Below the pieces are notes generated by a model. That model made no database searches and was not told the DNA's origin. It saw nothing but the letters and a program-made list of their open reading frames with translations. From Puniceicoccales bacterium (GTDB lineage Bacteria > Verrucomicrobiota > Verrucomicrobiia > Opitutales > JAIRKQ01), in contig JAISBD010000010.1 in NCBI GenBank assembly GCA_031266345.1, positions 1 to 32,461 of the forward strand: DNA of 32,461 nucleotides. The letters are read 5' to 3'. Position numbers and translations under genes: made by a program. This document shows, piece by piece, positions 7,156 through 16,107 of this stretch (the first letter of the stretch is position 1; each line of letters starts with the position of its first letter).

Positions 7156-7809
7156 ATGTTTGATGGGTTTCGGCAAATTTATAGTGAAATCCCCTACATT
7201 TTGAGCGGCGTAGGTGTTACGCTGTCCTATGCTGTGATTGCCGTTATTTTTGGGTTCTGGAGTGGTACCCTCCTGGCGGTGATAAAAATTTCGAACAGCT
7301 GTATTTTGCGATCATTTGGATCATTTTACACTTCAATTTTTCGGGGAACCCCCCTACTTCTGCAGCTTTTCATAATATATTTTGCTATCCCTCAAATCCT
7401 GGGCATCGGCATTTCCGCTTTTATGGCCGGGATCGTTGCATTTTCGCTGAATTCAGCTGCTTACGTATCGGAAATAATTCGGGCGGGAATTGGAAGCGTG
7501 GATCGGGGGCAATATGAAGTGGCAAAGGTACTTGGATGTTCGCGGCTACAAATAATGGGGGATATTATTTTTCCGCAGGCCATCCGCAACGTGCTCCCAT
7601 CACTGGTCAATGAAACAATTGATCTTTTGAAAGAGTCAGCCTTGGTGTCGATAATCGGTGAAGCTGATTTACTGCGGCGAGCAAACATAGTTGCCAGCGA
7701 ACACTACTTATACCTCGAGCCTTTGTTGGTCGCTGGGGCGTGCTACTACACCTTGGTCATGATTTTGGGTATCTTCGCCAAGCTTATCGAGAAAAAACTA
7801 TCATGTTAG
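7156..7809 (+). CDS. Amino-acid ABC transporter permease (HisM/GlnP family)
   Basis: A 217-residue inner-membrane permease with about five membrane-spanning segments. The N-terminal stretch ILSGVGVTLSYAVIAVIFGF and the sequence FRGTPLLLQLFIIYFAIP are hallmarks of the HEQRo family of polar amino-acid permeases. The EAA loop that docks on the ATPase is visible as YEVAKVLGCSRLQIMGDIIF. Its length matches the family norm. It follows the substrate-binding protein by 9 bp, and its last codons overlap the ATPase start (ATG at 7803, stop TAG at 7807-7809), which implies translational coupling. Confidence 0.94.
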   Translation: MFDGFRQIYSEIPYILSGVGVTLSYAVIAVIFGFWSGTLLAVIKISNSCILRSFGSFYTSIFRGTPLLLQLFIIYFAIPQILGIGISAFMAGIVAFSLNSAAYVSEIIRAGIGSVDRGQYEVAKVLGCSRLQIMGDIIFPQAIRNVLPSLVNETIDLLKESALVSIIGEADLLRRANIVASEHYLYLEPLLVAGACYYTLVMILGIFAKLIEKKLSC

Positions 7810-8513
7810 AAATTAACAAGTTAAGCTGTAAAATTGGCGAAGATAGGATCCTAAATAGCATTTCCTTCAAGGTATTGCCCGGCGAAATTTGCACCATAAT
7901 TGGAGGTTCCGGCGCAGGGAAAACTACAATTTTAAGGATACTCTGTGGATTGGAGCAACGCTTTACGGGCGACATTTTGGTGAATGGTGACAGGGTTCGC
8001 AAGGGAGCGAACTACTTTGGGTTAGTTCCGCAGGGGTGTTCCCTTTTCAGCCACTTTACCGCCGTTGATAACGTTTCCTATGCTCTGCGAAAAGTCAAAA
8101 AATATCCCAAGGCGCGGGCGCATGCCATTGCGGCTGAAAATTTAGCAAAATTTGGCTTACTGGACAAATTAACCAGCTATCCATCAAGCCTATCCGGTGG
8201 CCAGAAACAGCGCGTTGCAATTGCTAGGACCATCGTCATGGAGCCCAAAATATTACTCTTCGATGAACCAACTTCAGCTTTGGACCCTGAAGTTACGCGC
8301 GATATCATCGAAGCCATAAAAACTTTGTCCGCAACGGGCATCCCGATTTTGATTGTTACCCACGATTTACCGATGGCTAGGAGAGTTGCAACCCATGTTA
8401 TCTACTTAGATAGCGGAAGTATCGCTGAAGATAGCGGGGCCGAGGAATTTTTTTCCAATCCCCGATCCGAGCGCGCAAGGCGTTTTTTAAGCGAAAATAT
8501 TCAGCCATGTTAG
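7803..8513 (+). CDS. Amino-acid ABC transporter ATP-binding protein
   Basis: A 236-residue cytosolic ATPase that powers the neighbouring permease. It has Walker A GGSGAGKTT near residues 34-42, a Q-loop in GLVPQG, signature LSGGQKQRV near 130, Walker B ILLFDEP with D-loop SALD, and the switch histidine in VTHD. The ATG at 7803 is chosen because MLEINKLSCKIG is the standard beginning of this family; a GTG 21 codons upstream lies deep inside the permease gene. It closes the transporter operon; 73 bp separate it from the next gene. Confidence 0.96.
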   Translation: MLEINKLSCKIGEDRILNSISFKVLPGEICTIIGGSGAGKTTILRILCGLEQRFTGDILVNGDRVRKGANYFGLVPQGCSLFSHFTAVDNVSYALRKVKKYPKARAHAIAAENLAKFGLLDKLTSYPSSLSGGQKQRVAIARTIVMEPKILLFDEPTSALDPEVTRDIIEAIKTLSATGIPILIVTHDLPMARRVATHVIYLDSGSIAEDSGAEEFFSNPRSERARRFLSENIQPC

Positions 8514-8586
8514 AAGTACCGTTGATTTTTGGGAAATTTTTACCCAAACTTGAAACTGCGAAACCAAAAGTTCATCCCCGTGAAAT

Positions 8587-10458
8587 ATGATTTTTCCTCG
8601 ATTTTACAGGTCTTTATATTCGGAAGTCAGTGACATATGCGAGCTCATACGTTCGGAGCCGAACAAAAAGATTTTCATACTGTGCGACGATTGTTCCGGT
8701 CGCTTCTATTCCGCAATCAGCGCCGAACTTGACCATCGCAGCGTCAAATATGACAATTTCATAGCCCACAGGCAACCCACGCCCCTGGCTGCGTTGGAAA
8801 TTTTCAAGCACTGGGTTCTTTGGCAAGGCGATCGGGATGTTTTCTCTTTTTTAAAATTTTACCAAAATTTGGTCGCCCAAGAAATCTGCCGATCCGATGA
8901 ATTTATTTCCATTAATAAAAGGATTAATTCCTTATTGTGTCGATATTTAACCCCGAACTGCGACGTGCTTTTCGCTGCCCTTAGTGGGGAAAAATTTTTG
9001 CAAAAATTTCTCATTCAATGCGACCTAAAAGGGGCAAAGGTTTCGATTTCGAAATTTTTATCGTCTTTGAGAAATATCTTTGGAGAGCAGCTCCTCCCAG
9101 AACACTTATTAAATGGGCTTGCATGCGCGTTTAATCCTTATGACCAAACGGATTGTGCAAATTTTGAGACCCTTGCTAAAATTGCGGAGGAGGTGTTCAA
9201 AATTCAAGAATTGCCCAAAATATCGGAAGGACAGGGGAGGAATGTTAGCGTAGTGAGCTCGAGAATAGCTTCGTGCAACGAATGTGACCTGTGCGTGTGT
9301 TCATTTACGGAATGGCAAAATTTTAATAGATTTACGGAATATGTTTTATCGAAAAAAAATTGCATAATAACCTGCACAGCATCGTGTTACGATGATGTCC
9401 CCGATCTTTTAAAGCAAAAAATTTTTTCATGCACGGGCAAAATTTTTGCCAGTGAAAATTTTCAGGTAAAAAAACACTGTTCCGGCTCATATGCGTATAA
9501 CAACTTAAATAGCAACATCTTGCAAACAAAAATTGCCTACGATTCTCGCAATAATGCTCGGACGAAATTTAATGAATATTCCCACGTGCTTGACCTTGAA
9601 AATGCCCATGTCATCCCCTGCAAAGCCGTGGAAATTTTGCTGAAAAATCCTGCAAATGCCTTCTATGACCATGTCTTAAAACTTGAAAGCGTGCAATCTT
9701 GGTTTGACGTTGAGATCAATAAAAAAATTTTCCTCGGTTCGCTTGTGCACGAGCTCCTAGACGTGGGCGAACATTGCTGCGCCATGCCCACACTGGGCCA
9801 ATTTTTTGCATCAATCGATAAAAAATGGGAAACTTTTTGGAAAGAATTGGCAGGGGCGTATTCCTCCGCCGGCATGCACATCGGTCACTTTGCCCTTGAA
9901 TCCATTCGCTTTGCAAAATGCGTGGCATACAAATTTGCCGCTCAAATTATCTCTTTGGGATACAAGTACATAGCGACAGAAGTGGAGGTTCCCCACAGCG
10001 CTGCTTTGGGGGAAAATTTTGGAGATTTTAAACTGACGGGAAGGGTTGATTGCATTTTGGCCAACGAAAATTTTGCCACAGGCAGACATGGGAGCATAAA
10101 TATTTTTGACTTCAAGACTGGTGGATACGATGTGCTAAATCCAGAAAAACTTTCCGCCCAACTCGCCGAATACACCGGGGTTCAAGTGTGCATGTATGGT
10201 TTGGCCTATGGGAGCATAAGAGGATTTGATAGCGTTAATGTTCAAATACTTAAACATGACTGCGAAAGTATTTTTCCCATTAATATTAACACGCTCCTGG
10301 GGGAAGGTGGGGCAATATTGGCCGAACTGGCGCGAATATTTCAAAGCGGCATCATCGGGGAAAAGCCTGCGAAGTTTGCCTCTAGCCTAGCCAACTTGCC
10401 CATCGCCACCTCAACACCTCCAAACAATGTCGTGGAAGAAAAATTGAAAATTACTTGA
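8587..10458 (+). CDS. PD-(D/E)XK nuclease family protein, AddB/RecB-C-terminus-like
   Basis: A 623-residue protein whose C-terminal third has the RecB/AddB/Cas4-type PD-(D/E)XK nuclease pattern: a conserved histidine in LVHELLD near residue 385, GRVDCIL near 485 (metal-binding Asp), FDFKTG near 507 (D-x-K), and QVCMYGLAYG near 532 (Q-x3-Y). The N-terminal part has FILCDDCSGRFYSAISAEL and a helical region similar in layout to inactivated AddB helicase remnants, but no Walker A or other helicase motif is visible. Many cysteines occur, yet the paired pattern of an iron-sulfur cluster (one Cys before and three after the nuclease core, as in AddB) is not seen. It probably acts in DNA repair or processing. 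No AddA/RecB partner is in the window. It follows the ABC operon and overlaps the convergent pseudouridine-synthase gene by 8 bp. Confidence 0.75.
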   Translation: MIFPRFYRSLYSEVSDICELIRSEPNKKIFILCDDCSGRFYSAISAELDHRSVKYDNFIAHRQPTPLAALEIFKHWVLWQGDRDVFSFLKFYQNLVAQEICRSDEFISINKRINSLLCRYLTPNCDVLFAALSGEKFLQKFLIQCDLKGAKVSISKFLSSLRNIFGEQLLPEHLLNGLACAFNPYDQTDCANFETLAKIAEEVFKIQELPKISEGQGRNVSVVSSRIASCNECDLCVCSFTEWQNFNRFTEYVLSKKNCIITCTASCYDDVPDLLKQKIFSCTGKIFASENFQVKKHCSGSYAYNNLNSNILQTKIAYDSRNNARTKFNEYSHVLDLENAHVIPCKAVEILLKNPANAFYDHVLKLESVQSWFDVEINKKIFLGSLVHELLDVGEHCCAMPTLGQFFASIDKKWETFWKELAGAYSSAGMHIGHFALESIRFAKCVAYKFAAQIISLGYKYIATEVEVPHSAALGENFGDFKLTGRVDCILANENFATGRHGSINIFDFKTGGYDVLNPEKLSAQLAEYTGVQVCMYGLAYGSIRGFDSVNVQILKHDCESIFPININTLLGEGGAILAELARIFQSGIIGEKPAKFASSLANLPIATSTPPNNVVEEKLKIT

Positions 10459-11194
10459 ATAGTAACTCTATCTCCTTATCAGATAAACGCTTGCACATGC
10501 CAATGGATAGGCCACGCAAGTGCAACCCCCCTACCCTACTCCGGCACAACCTCTCCACAAAATATCCAAAATGCTCAAACATCCTGTGAATTTCATTTTT
10601 CCTGCCCTGAGACAGCACCACCTCGAAAACCATGTTTTTTAGCCGCCCCTGCCCCATTGGAAACATTTTATCGAACTTTATGAGCTCCCCACGGTCGCTT
10701 ATTCCCTGGGAAAATTTTGCCCTAACTTCGTCGCTGAGCGGGCGGGAAATCACAACTTCATAGTGTTTCTTTATGCTAGCGGATGGGTGCGAAATTTTTT
10801 GGACAAACTCACCGTCGTTTGATAGGAGCATGAGCCCCGTCGTAGCCTTATCCAGCCTCCCGCAGAAAAGTAACCGGTCCTGGCGATATGGCGCGGGGAT
10901 GAGGTCAAAAATTGTTTTTTCGTTGAACCTGTCATAGTGCGAACAAACATAGCCACTTGGCTTATTGAGCATCAAAACCAGTGGCATTCGCTCCTGGGCC
11001 GAAGCTTTGCCGGCAGATATTTTTTTGCCGTCCATCTTCACAATGTCCCGTTCAATGTTCACAGAAGCGCCAATTGGTGCGATTTTTCCGTTGATAGTCA
11101 CACACATGGCGGCGATCAACTCTTCGGCCTTACGCCTCGAACATATCCCGCAGTGCGCCAAAAATTTTTGCAAACGCATCGTTTCACCATTCAT
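10451..11194 (-). CDS. Pseudouridine synthase, RsuA/RluB/RluE family
   Basis: A 247-residue protein that isomerises uridine in ribosomal RNA. The N-terminal S4 RNA-binding domain reads MRLQKFLAHCGICSRRKAEEL, with VTINGKI following. The catalytic aspartate lies in GRLDKATTGLML, followed by the family pattern LSNDGEFVQKISHP and KHYEVVI. The C-terminal GRKNEIHRMFEHFGYFVERL is typical of RluB-like enzymes. The start is uncertain: ATG 11194 (MNGET) or ATG 11179 (MRLQK), the latter with a GGTGA five bases upstream; the long frame back to 11290 would overlap tgt and is unlikely. RluB (23S) is favoured over RsuA (16S) but not proven. It is divergent from tgt. Confidence 0.88.
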   Translation of the reverse strand: MNGETMRLQKFLAHCGICSRRKAEELIAAMCVTINGKIAPIGASVNIERDIVKMDGKKISAGKASAQERMPLVLMLNKPSGYVCSHYDRFNEKTIFDLIPAPYRQDRLLFCGRLDKATTGLMLLSNDGEFVQKISHPSASIKKHYEVVISRPLSDEVRAKFSQGISDRGELIKFDKMFPMGQGRLKNMVFEVVLSQGRKNEIHRMFEHFGYFVERLCRSRVGGLHLRGLSIGMCKRLSDKEIELLFK

Positions 11195-11282
11195 GTTTGC
11201 TTGAAATATTATTTGGGGTGACTTTGCAACACCAATGAAAAAAATTTTGTGGACATTGCTTGGGAATCGTGCACCGTCCAAA

Positions 11283-12449
11283 ATGGACATGTGCCCTCAA
11301 TTTTCATTTGAAATAACCCACCGATCGTCAAAATCCAGAGCCAGGTGCGGCAAATTGACCACGCCCCACGGAATCGTCAATACGCCGAATTTCGTTTTTT
11401 GCGGAACAAAGGGCGCCATGAAAGCAATAACAACGGCACAACTCGAAGCCGTCGGCGCCGAAATTATGCTCTCCAATACCTATCACTTGTACCTGCAGCC
11501 CGGAGCGGACATCGTCGCTGAGAATGGTGGGCTGCATAAAATGATCGGCTGGAATAAGCCAATGCTGACCGATTCCGGCGGGTTTCAAATTTTTAGCCTG
11601 GGCCACGGTTGCGTAGCTGATGAAATAAAGGGGCGGCGAAGTTTTGCACATACAAATAGGAAACTTTTGCTGAAAATAAGCGAAGAAGGGGCATATTTTA
11701 AGTCTTACATCGACGGGCATGTCCACTGCCTTTCGCCGGAGGCTTCAATTCAAGCCCAACGAAAAATAGGCGCTGACATAATCCTGGCATTCGACGAATG
11801 CACACCGTTCCACGTCGACCGCGATTATACCGCTCGCTCCATGGACAGAAGCCACCGCTGGGAGATGCGCAGCTTGAGGGAATTTGAGCGCCTAGCAAAC
11901 GGTACCCAGGCAATTTACGGGATAATTCAGGGCGGAATTTACGGTGACCTGCGCAGGGAGAGTGCACAATTTGTGTCTGAGAATAATTTTTTTGGGCAGG
12001 CGATTGGGGGTAGCCTCGGTGGAACAAAGGAGCAGATGGGCGAGATCGTCGCTTGCGCATGCGAGCACATAAAAAATGTTCGCCCTACCCACTTGCTTGG
12101 CATAGGTCACATGGGAGACATTTTAAGCGGAGTGAAAAATGGTGTCGATACTTTCGATTGCGTCCACCCCACTCGCCTAGCCCGCCACGGTGGCGCCTTG
12201 GTCGACCCTGAAAAAAATGATGGCCGCGAATTTATAAATATAAATAACTCTCGATTCACCCACGATACGCAGCCAATTTCAGATGGGTGCATGTGCTATT
12301 GCTGCCGAAATTTTTCGCGCTCCTATGTCCACTACCTTTTCAAAGCCAAAGAAAGCCTCAGTGGCCAGCTTTTGACGATACACAACGCCCACTTCATGGT
12401 AAATTTCATGGAACGCGTGTGTTCGCTGATAGCTAACTCAGAGATTTAG
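11283..12449 (+). CDS. tgt: tRNA-guanine transglycosylase
   Basis: Queuine/preQ1 tRNA-ribosyltransferase exchanges guanine 34 for preQ1 in GUN-anticodon tRNAs, the committed tRNA step of queuosine synthesis. From the ATG at 11283 the protein has 388 residues, near the usual 370-380. Visible are LSNTYHLYLQPG, the general-base Asp in LTDSGGFQ, GIIQGG with YGDLRRES, and GIGHMGDIL, and the nucleophile Asp in DTFDCVHPTRLARHG. The zinc site is CMCYC-C with the later histidine in TIHNAHFM. The 16-codon extension upstream (from TTG/ATG 11235) is not family-like, so an internal start is used (MDMCPQF; ATG at 11289 also possible). Confidence 0.96.
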   Translation: MDMCPQFSFEITHRSSKSRARCGKLTTPHGIVNTPNFVFCGTKGAMKAITTAQLEAVGAEIMLSNTYHLYLQPGADIVAENGGLHKMIGWNKPMLTDSGGFQIFSLGHGCVADEIKGRRSFAHTNRKLLLKISEEGAYFKSYIDGHVHCLSPEASIQAQRKIGADIILAFDECTPFHVDRDYTARSMDRSHRWEMRSLREFERLANGTQAIYGIIQGGIYGDLRRESAQFVSENNFFGQAIGGSLGGTKEQMGEIVACACEHIKNVRPTHLLGIGHMGDILSGVKNGVDTFDCVHPTRLARHGGALVDPEKNDGREFININNSRFTHDTQPISDGCMCYCCRNFSRSYVHYLFKAKESLSGQLLTIHNAHFMVNFMERVCSLIANSEI

Positions 12450-12539
12450 CGAGATTTCCAAAACTCAGGGGCTGCAATTGGCGATTTATCGCACTCTTTG
12501 CCTGTCCTTTAAGCGGATATTTTTTGGCTGAAGTTTTAC

Positions 12540-14093
12540 CTAGAGGGACAAATTTTTGAGCCTCACGTCTTCTCCGTACAGGATTGCACCCAGCCTGGCT
12601 ATTTCCCTTTCCACGGTGCATAAAAATCCAAAATTATTGAACTTTGATGGCGATGCACCTGCGATAAAATCATTGCTTACAAGTATTTCGAAAACACCCG
12701 TTCGGCCGTAATACTTCCGTCCCAGACATTTTGAGCACTGCGCTTCCCCTTGGCAAAATTTACACTTTAGCCTCATCAATTCCTGGTAAATTACGCAGCG
12801 GAGGCAGGAATCGATTAGGTAGTGCGAGATGCCCAGGTCCTGCAGCCGCGTGACCGCTTCCTCCGCAGAGCCAGCGTGGACGGTTGATAGGATCAAATGG
12901 CCGGTTAGGGCCGCTTGTATTGCCGATTGCGCCGTTTCAGGGTCCCGGATTTCACCTATGAAAATAACATTGGGCGCCTGGCGCAGAATGGCCCGCAGGA
13001 TACGCTCGAATGTGAGTCCAATTTTCTCATCGACAGCCACTTGGCTAACCCGCGGCAGCATGTATTCAATGGGATCTTCGACGGTGATGACTTTTTTCGA
13101 TGGCGATGCAATGTGTTTCAGCAGGGAATAGGCGGTGGTTGTTTTGCCACTGCCCGTTGGGCCGGCGATGAGCAGCAAGCCGCTATCCAGGCTGGATAAA
13201 GCATTTATCCACGAAATTTGCGAGGTATTCAACCCAAGATTGCTCAGAGAAAAATCCTCCCTTTCCCCGTTGAATATGCGCAAAACAGCGTTTTCGCCAT
13301 AAATGTTGGGGATAATGGACACGCGCACATCATGGGTGCGGCCGCCAATGCCAATTTTCAGGCGCCCATCCTGGGGTAGGCGAGTTTCGTCGAGTTTCAA
13401 TTTCGCCCGCAATTTTATGTTTGTCACGGCCGCTCGCGCCAAATTTTGGTCAAGTTGCCGAATGGTTTTCAATTTACCATCTATCCTGAAGCGTAGGCGC
13501 ATACCCGTGCCGTTGCACTCGAAGTGCACATCCGATGCGCGTGCGGCGACGGCGAGTTCCGCAAAATATTCAAATAGGCGGTCTAGGGGAATCTTTGGCC
13601 GCTCTTCTTTTTTATTTTCGCTCCGTTCCCCACGAACCGCGGTGGATTCTTCCCTTGCACCGCCAATGCGCTGTTCGTTGAAAAAAGATAGGAGTAGGCT
13701 CCGCTTCGCGAGCATGCAAATCACATTTAAGCCGAGACGGGCACCGATATCGTCGATGGTGCCGAAAGCGCAAGGATCGCAGGTCGCAATGTGCAAATTT
13801 TCCCCTTCTCTCCCAATGGGGATGACCAAATGCCGCCTGGCATAATCGTAGCCGAGGGTGGCTAAAATATCATTCATTGTGCTGTCCAAGCTGCGGCATA
13901 GCCCGCCGATGCACAATTTTTCGAAAATTTTATCCTTTGCTGGATGATTTTCAATGAACTCAAAGGTATCAAAATTTTCCTTTGGGGGAGCACCCATAAA
14001 CCCATTGCTAATCAACCACTGCGCCAGCCAATCCCCCATTTGTTCCCCGGATCTATTTTTTATCGCGACAGAATAGGGAGCAACAGGCTTCAT
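12540..14093 (-). CDS. GspE/PilB-type secretion or pilus assembly ATPase
   Basis: A hexameric cytosolic ATPase of the type IV pilus/type II secretion superfamily. The N-terminal MshEN-like domain includes LGYDYARRHLVIPIGREGENL. The bi-lobed core follows: RASDVHFE, FRIDGKL, RLPQDGR, Walker A GPTGSGKTT near residue 309, the Asp box ITVEDPIEY, Walker B with VIFIGEIRDPETAQ, and the His box ALTGHLILSTVHAG. Near the C-terminus two CxxC pairs (CKFCQ, CSKCLG) form the zinc motif typical of GspE/PilB. Start options are ATG 14093 (41-bp overlap with the lipoprotein gene) and ATG 14039 (no overlap, preceded by a good GGGGAA). It is last in the minus-strand run after proS, fabD, dapB and the lipoprotein. 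PilM/PilO-like genes start 3.6 kb away on the other strand and are likely partners. Confidence 0.9.
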   Translation of the reverse strand: MKPVAPYSVAIKNRSGEQMGDWLAQWLISNGFMGAPPKENFDTFEFIENHPAKDKIFEKLCIGGLCRSLDSTMNDILATLGYDYARRHLVIPIGREGENLHIATCDPCAFGTIDDIGARLGLNVICMLAKRSLLLSFFNEQRIGGAREESTAVRGERSENKKEERPKIPLDRLFEYFAELAVAARASDVHFECNGTGMRLRFRIDGKLKTIRQLDQNLARAAVTNIKLRAKLKLDETRLPQDGRLKIGIGGRTHDVRVSIIPNIYGENAVLRIFNGEREDFSLSNLGLNTSQISWINALSSLDSGLLLIAGPTGSGKTTTAYSLLKHIASPSKKVITVEDPIEYMLPRVSQVAVDEKIGLTFERILRAILRQAPNVIFIGEIRDPETAQSAIQAALTGHLILSTVHAGSAEEAVTRLQDLGISHYLIDSCLRCVIYQELMRLKCKFCQGEAQCSKCLGRKYYGRTGVFEILVSNDFIAGASPSKFNNFGFLCTVEREIARLGAILYGEDVRLKNLSL

Positions 14094-14505
14094 CGGAAAT
14101 TTCCGGAATGAAGACAAGTCTGTGCACATCATTGCCGACGCCTATTAGGGAAAACCCAATTGTGGCGCCTCCGCATTGGAGGAGCAATTTTCTGCCGGCT
14201 GCATCAAACAATAGTTGGTACATTTCATAGGAGGCATGGTCCGTCAAGGTAACGGCAAATGTGCAGCCGCAGCCACATCTTTGAACGGAGACGTCGCTTA
14301 TGTCTTTTTCCGTGAAAAGTGGAACGGGGATGGCGGGCACACTCAGGCGGCTTACCGGCAAAACAACCATCTGGGAGCAATTCAAGTCGCAGGATTCGAG
14401 CAGAATTGCGCAAGCATGCTTGCCGCGCCCTAGGGAACTGCAACCAAGCAGCGACGCACAGGCGAAGGTCGCAAGAATTTGGCAAACTTTCCTACAGAAT
14501 ATCAT
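14053..14505 (-). CDS. Predicted lipoprotein of unknown function
   Basis: A 150-residue frame squeezed between dapB and the GspE/PilB gene, overlapping both (15-20 bp with dapB, about 40 bp with the ATPase at its longer start). The N-terminus MIFCRKVCQILATFACASLLGCSS is a lipoprotein signal peptide with lipobox LLGC, predicting a lipidated Cys22. The mature part contains RCGCGCTFAVTLTD and a run predicted to be mostly beta strand (RKLLLQCGGATIGFSLIGVG). No family is recognised. An alternative ATG at 14529 would add eight residues. Position immediately before the ATPase suggests a part in the same envelope machine, for example a pilotin-like or accessory role; that is inference. Confidence 0.6.
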   Translation of the reverse strand: MIFCRKVCQILATFACASLLGCSSLGRGKHACAILLESCDLNCSQMVVLPVSRLSVPAIPVPLFTEKDISDVSVQRCGCGCTFAVTLTDHASYEMYQLLFDAAGRKLLLQCGGATIGFSLIGVGNDVHRLVFIPEISDEACCSLFCRDKK

Positions 14506-15202
14506 CCAAATTATACAGGCCCGGTTCATTAATTTTGACAAACTTTTGTGCCGCAAGCAGCGCTCCGCGGGCGAAAATTTCACGACTTGTGGCGCGATGA
14601 ACAAATTCCAACGTCTCCCCCTGGCCGGCAAACAAAACCTCGTGTTCCCCGACCATATCACCGCCGCGGACGGAATGCAGGCACAGTTCGCCGGCGTTTC
14701 GTTTGCACTCCCCATGCCTGCCGAAAATCTCCTCGCATTGCCGCTCAGCCTGGATATTTTTCAAAAGAGTCATGGCGGTGCCGCTGGGGGCGTCTTTTTT
14801 CTGCGAGTGGTGTTTTTCGATTATTTCGATGTCAAAACTCGTGGGCAGGGATCCGGCCGCAATCCTCACAAGCTTGTTTAAAATATGCACACCGATGGAA
14901 AAATTTGCTGCATGCAAGATGGGGATATTTTGGGCGCTCAGGGCAAGGCGGCGTTTTTGCTCATCGCTCAAACCCGTTGTTCCGGAAACAATCCTTGTGC
15001 CGTGCTCTGCGGCGGCGATGCACAGTTCCGCTAAACCTTCCGGCGAGCTAAAATCCAAACACATATCGGAGGCCCTAGCCAGTTCGGTTCCGAAATTTGA
15101 GCCGCGGTTAATTTCGCCAACAACTTCGCAGCCGTAGTGGCTTGCCAGCGACATAAGCAACCGCCCCATGCGGCCGTGGGACCCGCATAGCAATATTTTC
15201 AT
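14492..15202 (-). CDS. dapB: 4-hydroxy-tetrahydrodipicolinate reductase
   Basis: It reduces the dihydrodipicolinate precursor with NAD(P)H on the way to meso-diaminopimelate and lysine. The 236-residue protein opens with the nucleotide-binding motif GSHGRMGRL. It has DFSSPEG, VSGTTGLS, and APNFS replaced by HAANFSIGVHIL. The substrate-binding, catalytic signature reads EKHHSQKKDAPSGTA. RGGDMVGEHEVLFAG and HRATSREIFARGAL close the fold. It is somewhat shorter than the E. coli enzyme (273) but typical of compact versions. It overlaps fabD by 4 bp (ATGA), so the pair is translationally coupled. Confidence 0.96.
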   Translation of the reverse strand: MKILLCGSHGRMGRLLMSLASHYGCEVVGEINRGSNFGTELARASDMCLDFSSPEGLAELCIAAAEHGTRIVSGTTGLSDEQKRRLALSAQNIPILHAANFSIGVHILNKLVRIAAGSLPTSFDIEIIEKHHSQKKDAPSGTAMTLLKNIQAERQCEEIFGRHGECKRNAGELCLHSVRGGDMVGEHEVLFAGQGETLEFVHRATSREIFARGALLAAQKFVKINEPGLYNLDDIL

Positions 15203-16104
15203 AGGTTGAAGTCCTCGATTTTGTCAAGGGTTACGACCTTGGCATCGGCATTGATTCGCTTCACCAGGCCGGCAAGAACTTTTCCCGTGCCGCATTCAAA
15301 AAAATTCTTTACCCCGCTGCGCATTGCCCGCTCACAGCATTTTTGAAACAGGACCGGCGATGTTATTTGTTTTATTAGCAGGCGCTTAGCCTCCTCGCCT
15401 GTCTTTACAAAATCGGCGCTAACGTTGGAGATGACACCGATTTTTGGGTCTCTAAATCCGATGCCACCTAGGAATTTTTCGAAATCCGCGGCGGCCCCCC
15501 CCATAAGTTTACTGTGATATGCTCCGGCAACTTTCAGGGGAAAAATGCGCTTGAATGACATTTTTTCCGCCATTTCGATGGCTGACTGCATGGCGCCGCA
15601 CTCGCCGGAGATCACAACTTGCCCGGGGCAGTTCAAATTGGCTACCTCAACGCCGGTTTTGTCACAAATTTCGAGGGCATCGTCGAATATTCCACCGACC
15701 AGGCTCACCATCGTGCCCCGCGTGTCCTCGCAAGCCTTTTGCATCAAATTTCCCCGCATTTGGGCAACCCTCAAACCGGTCTCAAAGTCGAAAACTTCGG
15801 CGATGCACAGTGCGCTGAGCTCCCCCAAACTGAGCCCAAATAGCACTTCCGCCCGTTTCTCCGGATAGAGGCTGCGCATGGCCTCCACCGCAGCGCAGCT
15901 ATGCACAAATAGCGCCGGTTGGCAGCGATCCGTAGCCATCAAAACTTCCTCCGGTCCACAAAAAAGCGTGTTTAAGAAGGAATCGCCCAAAACTTTGCTC
16001 GCCCGCTCAAATACCAGCGAAGCGGCATGGTTCCCGTCGTAGAGCGACTTCCCCATGGTGACGCATTGGGCCCCTTGCCCTGGAAAAATAAAACCAATGT
16101 TCAT
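15199..16104 (-). CDS. fabD: Malonyl-CoA:ACP transacylase
   Basis: It transfers malonyl from CoA to acyl carrier protein for type II fatty acid synthesis. The 301-residue protein has the canonical beginning IGFIFPGQGAQ, the nucleophile serine in GLSLGE (Ser92, same number as E. coli), the malonate-binding arginine in VAQMRGNLMQ, and the catalytic histidine in GAYHSKLM (His197). FECGTGKVLAGLVKRI is the usual C-terminal motif. The gene starts 3 bp after proS and overlaps dapB, so three functionally unrelated housekeeping genes share one transcription unit. Confidence 0.97.
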   Translation of the reverse strand: MNIGFIFPGQGAQCVTMGKSLYDGNHAASLVFERASKVLGDSFLNTLFCGPEEVLMATDRCQPALFVHSCAAVEAMRSLYPEKRAEVLFGLSLGELSALCIAEVFDFETGLRVAQMRGNLMQKACEDTRGTMVSLVGGIFDDALEICDKTGVEVANLNCPGQVVISGECGAMQSAIEMAEKMSFKRIFPLKVAGAYHSKLMGGAAADFEKFLGGIGFRDPKIGVISNVSADFVKTGEEAKRLLIKQITSPVLFQKCCERAMRSGVKNFFECGTGKVLAGLVKRINADAKVVTLDKIEDFNL

Positions 16105-16107
16105 AAA

